Assembly (NCBI GenBank): GCA_027486655.1
Contig: JAIXOR010000026.1
Coordinates: 1 to 64,000, forward strand
Direction: 5' to 3'
DNA length: 64,000 bases
Origin: Verrucomicrobiaceae bacterium
GTDB lineage: Bacteria > Verrucomicrobiota > Verrucomicrobiia > Verrucomicrobiales > Akkermansiaceae
In this document: one piece after another, positions 26,866-34,576 of the stretch
Numbering within the stretch: the first letter of the stretch is position 1
Layout of the letters: each line of letters begins with the position of its first letter
The notes under the pieces: generated by a model
Told to the model about the DNA's origin: nothing
Database searches by the model: none
What the model saw: the letters and a program-made list of their open reading frames with translations, nothing else
Position numbers and translations under genes: made by a program

Positions 26866-27831
26866 TCAAATCAATCCCACCGCACGCCGAACGCGTTGGA
26901 GCACTTTGGCGGATTCCTCGCGGGCACGCGCCGCTCCATCGGCCAGCACGCGATCGACGTAAGCAGGATCTGCCGCGATCGCCGCACGTCGCTCGCGCAT
27001 CGGCGCGAAGTAGTCCCAGTAGGCCTCGGCAAGGCGTTTCTTCAAATCGCCATAACCGACGCCGCCGCGTTCATGATCGTCGATCATCGATTGATGATCC
27101 GCCTCGCTCGCGAACAGCTTGTGCAGGGCGAGAATCGTCGAGTTTTCCACCGGTTTCGGCTCCTCCACGGGCGTGGAGTCGGTGGTGATCCTCATGATGA
27201 GTTTTTTCAGCGGCTTCTCCTCGCCGAAGATGGGCAGGGTGTTGCCATAGCTCTTGCTCATCTTGCGGCCGTCCAGTCCGATGACGATGGCGGTGTCCTC
27301 GCGGATGATCGGATCAGGCAGCACGGCGGTGCCATCGCCATAGGTTTCATTGAGCTTCACCGCCAGATCACGCGTCACTTCGAGGTGCTGTTTCTGATCC
27401 TTGCCCACCGGCACCTGATTGGAATCGTAAAGCAGGATGTCCGCCGCCATCAGCACCGGATAGGCGAACAGCCCGTGATTGGCTGCGATGCCCTGGGCGG
27501 TCTTGTCCTTGTAAGAGTGGCATTTGTTGAGAAGGCCCATCGGACAGATCGTCGAGAGGATCCAGGCGAGTTCATTGACCTCGGGCACTGCGCTCTGGCG
27601 GAAAAACACCGCGCGTTCGGGGTCCAGACCGCAGGCCAGGAAATCGATGGCCAGTTCCCTCACATTCTCCCTCAGCGCGGCGGGATTCTGCGATGAAGTC
27701 ATCGCATGATAATCCGCGATGAAATAAAAGGCCTCACCCTGGTCCTGAAGCCTAACGGCAGGTTCCATCGCACCGAAATAGTTGCCGACGTGGAGTTTGC
27801 CGCTGGGTTGGAGGCCGGTGAGAATGCGCAT
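26866..27831 (-). CDS. trpS: Tryptophanyl-tRNA synthetase
   Basis: A 321-residue class I synthetase that charges tRNA(Trp). The start at 27831 gives MRILTGLQPSGKLHVGNYFGAM, with the HIGH-like motif KLHVGN. YFIADYHAMTS, the AADILLYDSNQVPVGKDQKQHLEVTRDLA block and GRKMSKSYGNTLPIF (KMSKS) follow. An in-frame ATG four codons upstream (27843) is possible. It is the first gene of a long minus-strand run (trpS, DJ-1/PfpI, membrane protein, adk, fmt, and perhaps onward). Upstream is the lipoate-ligase-like gene, 53 bases away on the same strand. Confidence 0.96.
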   Translation of the reverse strand: MRILTGLQPSGKLHVGNYFGAMEPAVRLQDQGEAFYFIADYHAMTSSQNPAALRENVRELAIDFLACGLDPERAVFFRQSAVPEVNELAWILSTICPMGLLNKCHSYKDKTAQGIAANHGLFAYPVLMAADILLYDSNQVPVGKDQKQHLEVTRDLAVKLNETYGDGTAVLPDPIIREDTAIVIGLDGRKMSKSYGNTLPIFGEEKPLKKLIMRITTDSTPVEEPKPVENSTILALHKLFASEADHQSMIDDHERGGVGYGDLKKRLAEAYWDYFAPMRERRAAIAADPAYVDRVLADGAARAREESAKVLQRVRRAVGLI

Positions 27832-27884
27832 GGCGCGGAGCATGGAATCCGCTCCGGGAATCGGTCAAGCGGCATGCTGCACCC

Positions 27885-28622
27885 TCAGCGCACGCGCGGC
27901 CGCCCGCTGGTCCACAACGGATCCGCATAGCGCTCCGCCACCCTCGCCGCCAACCAATCTCCCGGCACCTCGATCTCCTCGATGGAGACCCGCCCCGCCA
28001 AGCGTCCTGCCAACAAAGCCGCGAGCCGCCCACGATCCAACCCGTCGCGCAGATCCACCGATCCCTGATGCAGCAGCCCGCGCCGGGTCCTCCTCTGACC
28101 GGCCCCGGCGATCTTGACGCCGCCGGGACTCACCAGGTCATGCCCCACCGGATTCCGGAAACAGAGGGCAGCACCGGTTTCATCATCCCCTTGGGAAAGC
28201 CGGACCTCCTCCCCCATGTCCCGCAGCGCATCCGCCAGGGCCTCGTGGATAAGACGGTAGCTCTCCGCACCTTTCGCCAGCGCCAGGGCACTGCCAACCG
28301 GTGAAACCAACGTGTAGGTCCAATCCCGCCGATGATCCACCGTGCCCCCACCGGTCCATCGCCTCACCCAGGACAGACCGGGCAAGGAAACCCGCGCTGC
28401 CTCCAGATCCCCGAAGTATCCCACGCTCCCCCACTCGCCCCGCCAGGCGTAAACGCGAAGCACCGGCTCGTTCCGCGTCTCCAAAAGCCACTCGTCCACC
28501 GCCATCGCCTCGGGTCCCGGCCGCAGGACGGGATCCAACCACAGGCCGACTCGATCAAAAACCACGCCCCCTGATACCTCCGACAGGCCGATCCGCAATC
28601 CGGATTTCCACCCCCACCCCAC
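27885..28622 (-). CDS. Lipoate-protein ligase A-like / octanoyltransferase-like protein
   Basis: A 245-residue BPL/LplA/LipB-superfamily protein. Motifs: GPEAMAVDEWLLE (substrate-binding N-terminus), RVYAWRGEWGSVGYFGD, the diagnostic RRWTGGGTVDH loop, WTYTLVSPV, CFRNPVGHDLVSPGGVKIAGAGQRRTRRGLLHQGSVDL (catalytic lysine and QRR...HQGS). Relatives attach lipoyl or octanoyl groups to 2-oxoacid dehydrogenases or the glycine cleavage H protein. The start is uncertain: the GTG at 28622 is the longest choice, while homology begins only around residue 25. It is divergent from the PEP-CTERM gene. Confidence 0.82.
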   Translation of the reverse strand: MGWGWKSGLRIGLSEVSGGVVFDRVGLWLDPVLRPGPEAMAVDEWLLETRNEPVLRVYAWRGEWGSVGYFGDLEAARVSLPGLSWVRRWTGGGTVDHRRDWTYTLVSPVGSALALAKGAESYRLIHEALADALRDMGEEVRLSQGDDETGAALCFRNPVGHDLVSPGGVKIAGAGQRRTRRGLLHQGSVDLRDGLDRGRLAALLAGRLAGRVSIEEIEVPGDWLAARVAERYADPLWTSGRPRVR

Positions 28623-28703
28623 GCGATGACGTCATGGCCCGAAACCGATTTTCGCGCATCTTCTGATCGTCAGCCTTTCCTGACTATCAATCCACCGGAT
28701 CCC

Positions 28704-29273
28704 ATGAAGCTCCGCACGCTAGCCACACTCATCGCGTCCATCGGTCTCGCCGCCACCGCCGAGGCCGCCACGCTCGTTTCCGCCCTCAACATCAACCGCA
28801 ACGGCGGCACCGCCACGGGCTCCTTCGTGAACAACGAACTCCCCGGCTTCGTCCTCACCGCCAGCCAGGGCCGGATCTCGATCCGCTCCAACTCCTCGAA
28901 CCCCGCCTTCCAATGGCAGTTCCTCCTCAACGGAAACGGCGAGACGCCCCTGCGGACCGCACCCACCATCGACCTCACGGAGTCCCTCACCTTCTCCGGC
29001 GGTCCCGTCCGGATTTTTGAAAACGCGATCCCCCTGAGTGCCGATCGATTCAACCCGGACCCGGTTTATTTCCTCATCGGCCAGGTGAACGGCAGCTTCC
29101 ATGCCTTCGAGGTGGCCCGTTGGGCGAGCGGGCCCACCGACCGACTCCGCTTCTACGGGGTTCAGGACGTCACGTTCATCGATTCCAACGCCGTCATTCC
29201 CGTCCCGGAACCCGGCGCGGCCGCCATCGGGTTGCTCGGCACGGCCCTCCTGCTGATCCGCCGGCGGCCTTGA
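28704..29273 (+). CDS. PEP-CTERM-anchored exported protein
   Basis: A 189-residue protein with a signal peptide (MKLRTLATLIASIGLAATAEA; this ATG is preferred to one at 28626). The sorting signal at the extreme C-terminus consists of VPEPGAAAIGLLGTALLLIRRRP: the PEP motif, a hydrophobic span and a basic end. Such proteins are processed by exosortase and are linked to extracellular polysaccharide or surface display; no exosortase is in this window. The central part is beta-rich (SFVNNELPGFVLTASQGRISI, PVRIFENAIPLSADRF) without a recognised domain. It is the only PEP-CTERM protein seen here. Confidence 0.88.
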   Translation: MKLRTLATLIASIGLAATAEAATLVSALNINRNGGTATGSFVNNELPGFVLTASQGRISIRSNSSNPAFQWQFLLNGNGETPLRTAPTIDLTESLTFSGGPVRIFENAIPLSADRFNPDPVYFLIGQVNGSFHAFEVARWASGPTDRLRFYGVQDVTFIDSNAVIPVPEPGAAAIGLLGTALLLIRRRP

Positions 29274-29338
29274 AAACCGGCGCGAAGTTCCCGCTTCGCC
29301 ATCCTTGCATTCCGCGGAGTCCTCGCCACCTTCCGCGC

Positions 29339-30154
29339 ATGTCCATCGCGCCCAAGCCGCAGAGCGCCCTGCTCATCGTCGGTCACGGATCCACCGAGAA
29401 TCCGGATTCCTCCACGCCCTACTTCGACCACGCCGACGAGATCCGCCGCCGCGGCCTTTTTGCCGAGGTCCACTGCTGCTTCTGGAAAGAGGAACCTTCG
29501 ATGCGCGAGGCCCTTTACATGATCGATGCGGACGACATCTACGTCGTCCCGGATTTCATCAGCGAGGGCTACTTCACCCAGGACGTCATCCCGCGCGAGC
29601 TCCGCATCACCGGGCCCAGTACCGTGGTCGCCGGGAAAACCCTGCACTACTGCCTGCCCGTCGGCGTCCATCCGTCGATGACCGGCCTCATCCTCCGCCG
29701 CGCCCGCGAGGTCGCCCCGGGCCTCGACCCCGCGCAGACCACCCTGATCATCACAGGCCACGGCACCGGGCTGAACCAGAACTCGACCAAAGCCATCCGC
29801 GACCAGGTCGATCAGATCCTCGCCGCCGGCGCAGGCTATGCCGCCGTGCTCGACGCCTACATGGAGGAACAACCGTTCATCGCCGAGTGGGACCAACTCG
29901 CCGCCACTCCCAACGTTGTCGTGGTCCCCTTTTTCATCTCGGACGGCCTCCATTCCTATCAGGACATCCCCGTCCTCCTCGGCATCGAACCCGAAGTAGG
30001 CCCCGCCGCCAGCCAGCGCGAGGTCTTCCGCCACAACCCCCACCACCTCCGCGGCAAGACCCTGTTCTACAGCTCGGCCATCGGCACCGAACGCCTCATC
30101 GCCGATGTCATCCTCGATCAGGTGCGCGACTTCGACATCGCCCACAGGCCCTGA
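29339..30154 (+). CDS. cbiX: CbiX-type sirohydrochlorin chelatase (two-domain)
   Basis: A 271-residue class II chelatase with two CbiX halves. The first has ALLIVGHGSTENPDS (metal-binding His16) and VHCCFWKEEPSMREAL; the second has TLIITGHGTGLNQNSTKAIRDQV and VVVVPFFISDGLHSYQDIPVLLG. Such enzymes insert cobalt or iron into sirohydrochlorin for B12 or sirohaem. The following gene encodes a DR2241-type Fe-S protein only 43 bases downstream. In Deinococcus DR_2241 the two parts are, to my knowledge, one polypeptide, so the pair probably works as a complex. No other tetrapyrrole genes are in the window, so the metal is undetermined. Confidence 0.87.
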   Translation: MSIAPKPQSALLIVGHGSTENPDSSTPYFDHADEIRRRGLFAEVHCCFWKEEPSMREALYMIDADDIYVVPDFISEGYFTQDVIPRELRITGPSTVVAGKTLHYCLPVGVHPSMTGLILRRAREVAPGLDPAQTTLIITGHGTGLNQNSTKAIRDQVDQILAAGAGYAAVLDAYMEEQPFIAEWDQLAATPNVVVVPFFISDGLHSYQDIPVLLGIEPEVGPAASQREVFRHNPHHLRGKTLFYSSAIGTERLIADVILDQVRDFDIAHRP

Positions 30155-30197
30155 AAACCCGCTCTTTCCACACCCTTTCCCGGATTTCCCTGAAACC

Positions 30198-30878
30198 ATG
30201 TCCCTCACCCACGAATTGCGCAACCTCCTCCGATCCGGCGTCCACCGCATCGGCGAACTGGAGATCCAAGCCGATGTTTATGGCTACCCTTACGTGATCT
30301 GCCATCACCTCGATGCCGAGCTTTCCACCGAGCCCGCGCTCGGCGGATTGGATCACCACGAAGGCCCCGAGGCGGCCCGCGATCTCTCGACCTATTCGGA
30401 GGACGGCAGCTACCGCTTCGCGAAAGGCCAGACCAACCTGAAGCGCGGCTGGGTGATGACCCTGGAAGACGAGGCGGAGCTGAGACAAGCGCTCGACCAG
30501 TTCTACCCGGCCTCGCTGGGACTCGATGTGGCGAGGCGCAAGGGCAGCCTCGAAGTCGAGCACCTGCGGGACAAGCTCAACCGCCAGACCGGCATGTACC
30601 GCTTCGCCCGCAGCATCAGCGATGCGGGGGCCCAGGACCTCGTCCGCAAAGTCTGCGGACCGGCCCACCAATGCGCCCGCAGGATCCTCTGGCAGATCGA
30701 TGCCGAGACCCCGCTTGAGGACAGCGAGGCCAGTCGCTACGCGGGCATCCCCGGCGACCTTCCGGAGACCGAGGCCATCCCCCTGCTCTGCCGCGAGGCC
30801 TGCAACCACTTCGTCGCCGAGTGCCGAAAAGTCGCCAAAGCCGAGTTCGAGGCCAAACAGGCTGCCAACCCGGGCTGA
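30198..30878 (+). CDS. DR2241-type 4Fe-4S cluster protein, partner of CbiX
   Basis: A 226-residue protein matching the C-terminal part of DR2241-like chelatases. Features: GWVMTLEDEAELRQALDQFYPASLG, the VARRKGSLEVEHLRDKLNRQTGMYR block, and the cysteine pattern C-x6-C (VCGPAHQCARRILW) followed by C-x3-C-x6-C (LLCREACNHFVAEC), which suits a 4Fe-4S cluster. The downstream bidirectional terminator closes the two-gene unit with cbiX. The cluster may regulate or assist metal insertion, since a redox-sensing role for Fe-S clusters in CbiX is discussed in the literature; this is inference for the present case. Confidence 0.8.
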   Translation: MSLTHELRNLLRSGVHRIGELEIQADVYGYPYVICHHLDAELSTEPALGGLDHHEGPEAARDLSTYSEDGSYRFAKGQTNLKRGWVMTLEDEAELRQALDQFYPASLGLDVARRKGSLEVEHLRDKLNRQTGMYRFARSISDAGAQDLVRKVCGPAHQCARRILWQIDAETPLEDSEASRYAGIPGDLPETEAIPLLCREACNHFVAECRKVAKAEFEAKQAANPG

Positions 30879-30940
30879 AGCGATCCGAGGATGGATCCAA
30901 CAGACCGTTTGCCTGCGGGCGGCGAACCTGTCAGAAACCA

Positions 30941-30973
30941 AAAAAAGGCCGCCGGAATCACCGGCGGCCTTTT
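30941..30973. terminator. Bidirectional Rho-independent terminator
   Basis: Perfect nine-base arms GGCCGCCGG (30947-30955) and CCGGCGGCC (30961-30969) around the loop AATCA, with an A-run upstream and a T-run downstream. It lies between the convergent DR2241-type gene and the FKBP gene and can serve both. Confidence 0.93.
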
Positions 30974-31001
30974 GGTTGGAATCGTTGGAAGTCGGCGAAC
31001 C

Positions 31002-31856
31002 TTACTCACCGGCCGGAGCACCACCCGGTGCGCCCTGGGGCATCGGGAAGGGCATGCCACCTTCGGGAGCGGCGGGAGCGTCCTGGATCTTCACGAGCTC
31101 GAGTTCGAAAATGAGCGTGGAGTTCGGTCCGATGTCGGAGCTGCGGCGCTCCTCACCGTAAGCGAGGCCGGAGGGCAGGAAGAGCTTCCATTTGGCACCC
31201 ACCGGCATGGTGGTGAGGGCTTCCTTGAAGCCTTCGACGACCTGGAGGGTCATCGGCACGGGCTCGCCTTCCGGAGAGGCGTCGAACTGCTTGCCGCTGA
31301 TGAGCGTGCCCTTGTAGTTCACCATGAACTGCTTGTTGTCCTCAGCACCTTCCTTGGGAGCGACGTATTTTTCCTCACCGCCCTTGGCGAGCACCTCATA
31401 CTGGAGGCCGCTCTTGGTGGTGATCACGCCTTCGCGCTTGCCGTTTTCCTCGAGGAATTTCTTGCCGGCTTCCAGGTTGGCGGCGGCGAGCTCCTTCTCA
31501 CGGGATTGGAGCATTTCACCGAGGGCCTGCATGGCGGCCTGGAGCTTGGCTTCCTCCATCTCCGGCTTGCCACCCTTGAGCGCGGCCATGAAGCCCTTCA
31601 TGAAGGTTTCCCCCTCAAGATCCTCGGCACCCACACCGAAGCGGCCGAATTGCTGGGCAAAGGTGCTGCCGGTGCGGAAACCGAGCGCATAGGACGAATC
31701 CGCCTTGATCACGGCAGGATCGAGCTTCGGCTTGGCGGGAACCTCGATCGGCGGAGTGGTGGCCTCGGCTTTGGTGGCATCGGCGGCCGGCGTCTGGGCG
31801 GATGTGGTGGCGGCAAGGCCAAGAGCCAGAGCGCCGGGAATGAATTTGCGAATCAT
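31002..31856 (-). CDS. Secreted FKBP-type peptidyl-prolyl cis-trans isomerase
   Basis: A 284-residue isomerase. The ATG at 31856 opens a signal peptide (MIRKFIPGALALGLAATTSA); the frame is open upstream without protein character. The N-terminal helical dimerisation domain of FkpA/Mip type covers about 35-150 (SSYALGFRTGSTFAQQFG, ... KKFLEENGKREGVITTKSGLQYEVL). The FKBP fold follows (VNYKGTLISGKQFDAS, VVEGFKEALTTMPVGAKWKLFLPSGLAYGEERRSSDIGPNSTLIFELELV). It has a Pro/Gly-rich tail. It assists folding of periplasmic or outer-membrane proteins, which fits the very large exported proteins in this genome. Confidence 0.93.
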   Translation of the reverse strand: MIRKFIPGALALGLAATTSAQTPAADATKAEATTPPIEVPAKPKLDPAVIKADSSYALGFRTGSTFAQQFGRFGVGAEDLEGETFMKGFMAALKGGKPEMEEAKLQAAMQALGEMLQSREKELAAANLEAGKKFLEENGKREGVITTKSGLQYEVLAKGGEEKYVAPKEGAEDNKQFMVNYKGTLISGKQFDASPEGEPVPMTLQVVEGFKEALTTMPVGAKWKLFLPSGLAYGEERRSSDIGPNSTLIFELELVKIQDAPAAPEGGMPFPMPQGAPGGAPAGE

Positions 31857-31965
31857 GTTGATGGTGGGAAAGGCGCGGAGCCTAAAAAGACAATTCCACG
31901 CTGTCGAGAACGGGTTTTCGCGAATCCGGCGCGGTCGACCAGCCCGGAAAACCCTTCCCAGCCCC

Positions 31966-33312
31966 TCAACGCTGAAGGCCGGGCACCCGCTGGCGGAGGG
32001 CGGGTTCGAGTCCGGATTCATCCGCCCACTTCCGGGCCGCGGCGGCGTCCATTCTCGCCCACCGCTGAAGGATCGCGGCAAGGGCATCATCACGGCGGCC
32101 GGGCTCGGCAATGGAACGGGCCATGGCGATGCCTTCCGGAGGATCCGCCTCACCAAGCACGGCGGAGGCCACGGATTTCAGCGAATCGGTGGCTTCCCCG
32201 GGCGGCTGTTGCTTCACCCAGGACCCCAGCGTATCGGGCGAAACTGCGGTCCAGGTGCGCACGGCATCATCGAGGGCCTCGGTTTGTTCGTGAGAATCCG
32301 GCAGGCTCAAGGTCCATGCCACGGCCTTCTCCGGCTCGGACCCGGCCCACCCCGCAGCAATCGCTGGAATGGCCTCGCTTCGGGTGTCCCCTGCCGGAAA
32401 ACGCGCCGCCCAATCCGCGGCAGCCTGGGGATCCACCCCGGCCCACAATGAGAGCAGACGCGCGGCGGCGGCGACTTGCCGATCCCCCTCCAGCTTCATG
32501 ACCCACTGCGATGCAGCGGCGGGATCCTGCGCTCCCCATGCGCCGATCAGGGACTCGGACAAAGCCTCGGCCGCGGGGTCGCCGGACTTCGATTCCACCC
32601 AGGCGGCGGCTTCTTCCGGCGAGCGGGCACACCACTCGGCGGCGATCATGGCGAGCCCGTCCTCACGGCGTGCGGGATCCTTGGATTGCTCCGCCCAGCG
32701 CACCGCCGCTTCGGGATCCCGGGCGACCCAGGCCCCCAGCAGCACCTGCGTGGCTCCGTCGGAAAGCACACCATTCGGCAAGGCCCCGACCCATTCCGCC
32801 GCAGCGGCGGGATCACTGAGCGCCCAGACACCCGCGATGCTCGCAAACGAGGCACCGGCCACCGGTCCTGTTAGATTCTCCCGTGCCCAGCGGGCCGCCT
32901 CGGCCGGGGCCTTTTCCGCCCAACCGGAAAGCGCGGCTGCAACGGCCTCGCCACGCAGCGTGCCGGCCGTCAAGGATCGCGCCGCTTCCAACGCGGCCGC
33001 CGGATCCTCCGCGCCCCACGATTTCATCAAGTCCAGCGTGGCGGACGCCCGTTCGGCATAACTCCGCATTTCCCGGGTGGCAGCCCACCCGGCGGCGTGA
33101 TCGACCTTGGCAGGATCGCGGCGCCTGCTCCCGGCCCCCGAGTCCGCCCCGGCAAGCGCGGCATTCCTCGCGGGTGCAGCAGCGGAACCGGCAGCAGCCA
33201 CCGGGGTTTCACCGCTTCCGGAAACTCCGCGCATGCCAAGATAAGTCGCGGCTCCTCCGGCGAGGAAACCGGCAATCAATAACAATAGGGGCGATCTGGA
33301 AATCCGGCTCAT
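31966..33312 (-). CDS. Exported alpha-solenoid protein with ~33-residue Trp repeats
   Basis: A 448-residue protein starting with a hydrophobic anchor (SPLLLLIAGFLAGGAATYLG, residues 7-26) and an Ala/Gly-rich linker. From about residue 75 to the end it consists of nine or ten helical repeats of 33-34 residues with the core h-x-x-W-[AV]-x-x-D-P-x-x-A-x-x-W-h (for example IGAWGAQDPAAASQWV, LSLWAGVDPQAAADWA). The regular pairs of helices resemble TPR/SEL1-type solenoids, but the tryptophan and D-P positions are distinctive and I do not know a characterised member. Such proteins are frequent in this phylum. A protein-binding scaffold at the membrane is likely. Confidence 0.75.
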   Translation of the reverse strand: MSRISRSPLLLLIAGFLAGGAATYLGMRGVSGSGETPVAAAGSAAAPARNAALAGADSGAGSRRRDPAKVDHAAGWAATREMRSYAERASATLDLMKSWGAEDPAAALEAARSLTAGTLRGEAVAAALSGWAEKAPAEAARWARENLTGPVAGASFASIAGVWALSDPAAAAEWVGALPNGVLSDGATQVLLGAWVARDPEAAVRWAEQSKDPARREDGLAMIAAEWCARSPEEAAAWVESKSGDPAAEALSESLIGAWGAQDPAAASQWVMKLEGDRQVAAAARLLSLWAGVDPQAAADWAARFPAGDTRSEAIPAIAAGWAGSEPEKAVAWTLSLPDSHEQTEALDDAVRTWTAVSPDTLGSWVKQQPPGEATDSLKSVASAVLGEADPPEGIAMARSIAEPGRRDDALAAILQRWARMDAAAARKWADESGLEPALRQRVPGLQR

Positions 33313-33331
33313 GGTCGTCTGTTCTAACAAA

Positions 33332-33362
33332 ACGGGACCCCCGCGCAGGGCGGGAGTCCCGT
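33332..33362 (-). terminator. Terminator of the acidic repeat protein gene
   Basis: On the minus strand ACGGGAC...GTCCCGT form the outer arms and TCCCGC/GCGGGG inner ones, followed by TTTTGTT. It lies 45 bases past the stop codon at 33407 and just before the start of the solenoid gene. Confidence 0.75.
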
Positions 33363-33406
33363 GGTGATTGTCATGGATGCGGGATCAACATCCCGGGAGG
33401 TGAAGT

Positions 33407-34408
33407 TCAGTCCTTTTCGTCCTCATCCTCATCCTTGTCGTCGTCGTCATCCGCGTCGTCGACGTCGTCTCCGTCGTCGTCGTCGTCTTCATCGTCGTTG
33501 TATCCGTCGCCGTCGTCGTCCTCATCGAGGTCACGGCCTTTGCCGTCGCCGTCGCAGTCGTCGTCGTCGTCGTCGGACCTGCCGTCGCCATCGATGTCAT
33601 CTTCATCGGCGTCATCGTCCTTGCGGCCGTCGCCGTCGCAATCGTCTTCGTCGATGTCGTCATCGTCGAGTCCGTCGCCGTCGAGGTCGTCCTCGTCGAG
33701 GTCATCGTCGTCGCGGCCGTCACCGTCGATATCGTCCTCGTCGATGTCATCGTCGTCGAGTCCGTCACCATCGATGTCGTCTTCGTCGAGGTCGGAGTCG
33801 TCGAGGCTGTCGCCGTCGATGTCGCTTTCGGAGATGGCATCATCGACCACGCCGTCGCCGTCGATGTCGCCTTCGCTGTCGGAGGCGTCGTTCACGCCGT
33901 CACCGTCGATGTCGAGCTCGGAAAGATCATCGTCATCGCGACCGTCGCCATCGATGTCGTCTTCCTTGGCCGAACTGTCACGGCGGCCGTCGCCATCGAT
34001 ATCCGCTTCAGTGGCGGAATCATCGTCGCGGTTGTCGCCGTCGATGTCGTCTTCCACCTTCGAACCGTCCTTGTAGGAATCGCCGTCGATGTCTTTCTCG
34101 TTGTCGGCATCGTCATCGCGACGGTCGCCGTCGATGTCGTCTTCATTGGGATCGTCGTTGCGGAGGCGGTCGCCGACGTATTTGCCCTTGAGCGGCCCGC
34201 TTTTGCAGACGCCGCCATCCACGTTGAGGTCGTCGCCATTGAGGGTGCCGTCGCCGTCGACGTCGGGGTCGACGATGTTGGCGATGCCGTCGGCATCGAG
34301 GTCACGGGGGCCGGCCTGGACCTGGGCGACGCCGAAGGAGGCGGCGGTCGCTGCGGCAATGGCGATTCCCCGGAAGGAGCGGGAGAAACGGGTGCGTTTC
34401 GGTTTCAT
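33407..34408 (-). CDS. Extremely acidic exported protein with 13 tandem DxDGDGxxD repeats
   Basis: A 333-residue protein with a signal peptide (about 1-32, ending VAQVQA). After a thrombospondin-3-like lead (DLDADGIANIVDPDVDGDG), residues 89-283 are thirteen head-to-tail 15-residue units of the type E-D-D-I-D-G-D-G-R-D-D-D-D-L-D in strict register. The remaining 50 residues are almost pure Asp/Glu/Gly. D-x-D-G-D-G-x-x-D is the EF-hand/dockerin-type calcium loop, so one protein could bind many calcium ions. No enzymatic domain is present. It has its own sigma70-like promoter and terminator, so it is a single-gene unit. A surface calcium store, adhesin spacer or biomineral-related role is possible but unproven. 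Confidence 0.8.
   Translation of the reverse strand: MKPKRTRFSRSFRGIAIAAATAASFGVAQVQAGPRDLDADGIANIVDPDVDGDGTLNGDDLNVDGGVCKSGPLKGKYVGDRLRNDDPNEDDIDGDRRDDDADNEKDIDGDSYKDGSKVEDDIDGDNRDDDSATEADIDGDGRRDSSAKEDDIDGDGRDDDDLSELDIDGDGVNDASDSEGDIDGDGVVDDAISESDIDGDSLDDSDLDEDDIDGDGLDDDDIDEDDIDGDGRDDDDLDEDDLDGDGLDDDDIDEDDCDGDGRKDDDADEDDIDGDGRSDDDDDDCDGDGKGRDLDEDDDGDGYNDDEDDDDDGDDVDDADDDDDKDEDEDEKD
33560..34144 (-). repeat. 13 x 45-bp coding tandem repeat
   Basis: The DNA for the 13 units has a 45-base period dominated by GTCGTC/GATGTC-type trinucleotides on the plus strand. Units keep reading frame and length exactly, while codons between units vary. This suggests selection on the protein repeat rather than very recent slippage. 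Confidence 0.85.
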
Positions 34409-34479
34409 GACAAGATGGGTGTGAGGTTTTGTTAGGTTTCAGGGACAATCAACATCGCTGCGGATGCTGATTGACCCTG

Positions 34480-34507
34480 TCTATACAATGGATTCGCCGA
34501 AAGCCAA
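34480..34507 (-). promoter_or_regulatory. Sigma70-like promoter of the acidic repeat gene
   Basis: On the minus strand TTGGCT (34507-34502) and TATAGA (34485-34480) are separated by 16 bases, giving a leader of about 65 bases before the ATG at 34408. It is among the better promoter matches in this window. A palindromic site lies just upstream. Confidence 0.5.
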
Positions 34508-34526
34508 AAGAAACTTTCGTGTCAGG

Positions 34527-34542
34527 GTAACAAGTCTGTTAC
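34527..34542. promoter_or_regulatory. Operator-like palindrome GTAACA-N4-TGTTAC
   Basis: GTAACA (34527-34532) and TGTTAC (34537-34542) are perfectly inverted around AGTC. The site sits 20 bases upstream of the -35 element of the acidic repeat gene and 35 bases past the end of bioB, a normal position for an activator. The binding protein is unknown. Confidence 0.4.
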
Positions 34543-34576
34543 ACCATCGCGTAATTCACAACCAAGCCATTGACTT

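Noticed and set aside
31990-32015. GGTTCGAGTCC resembling a tRNA T-loop
   Set aside because: It lies inside the solenoid gene, and no acceptor, D or anticodon stems could be folded around it.
33560-34144. CRISPR-like regular repeats
   Set aside because: The 45-base period is coding, has no unique spacers and translates to an in-register protein repeat.
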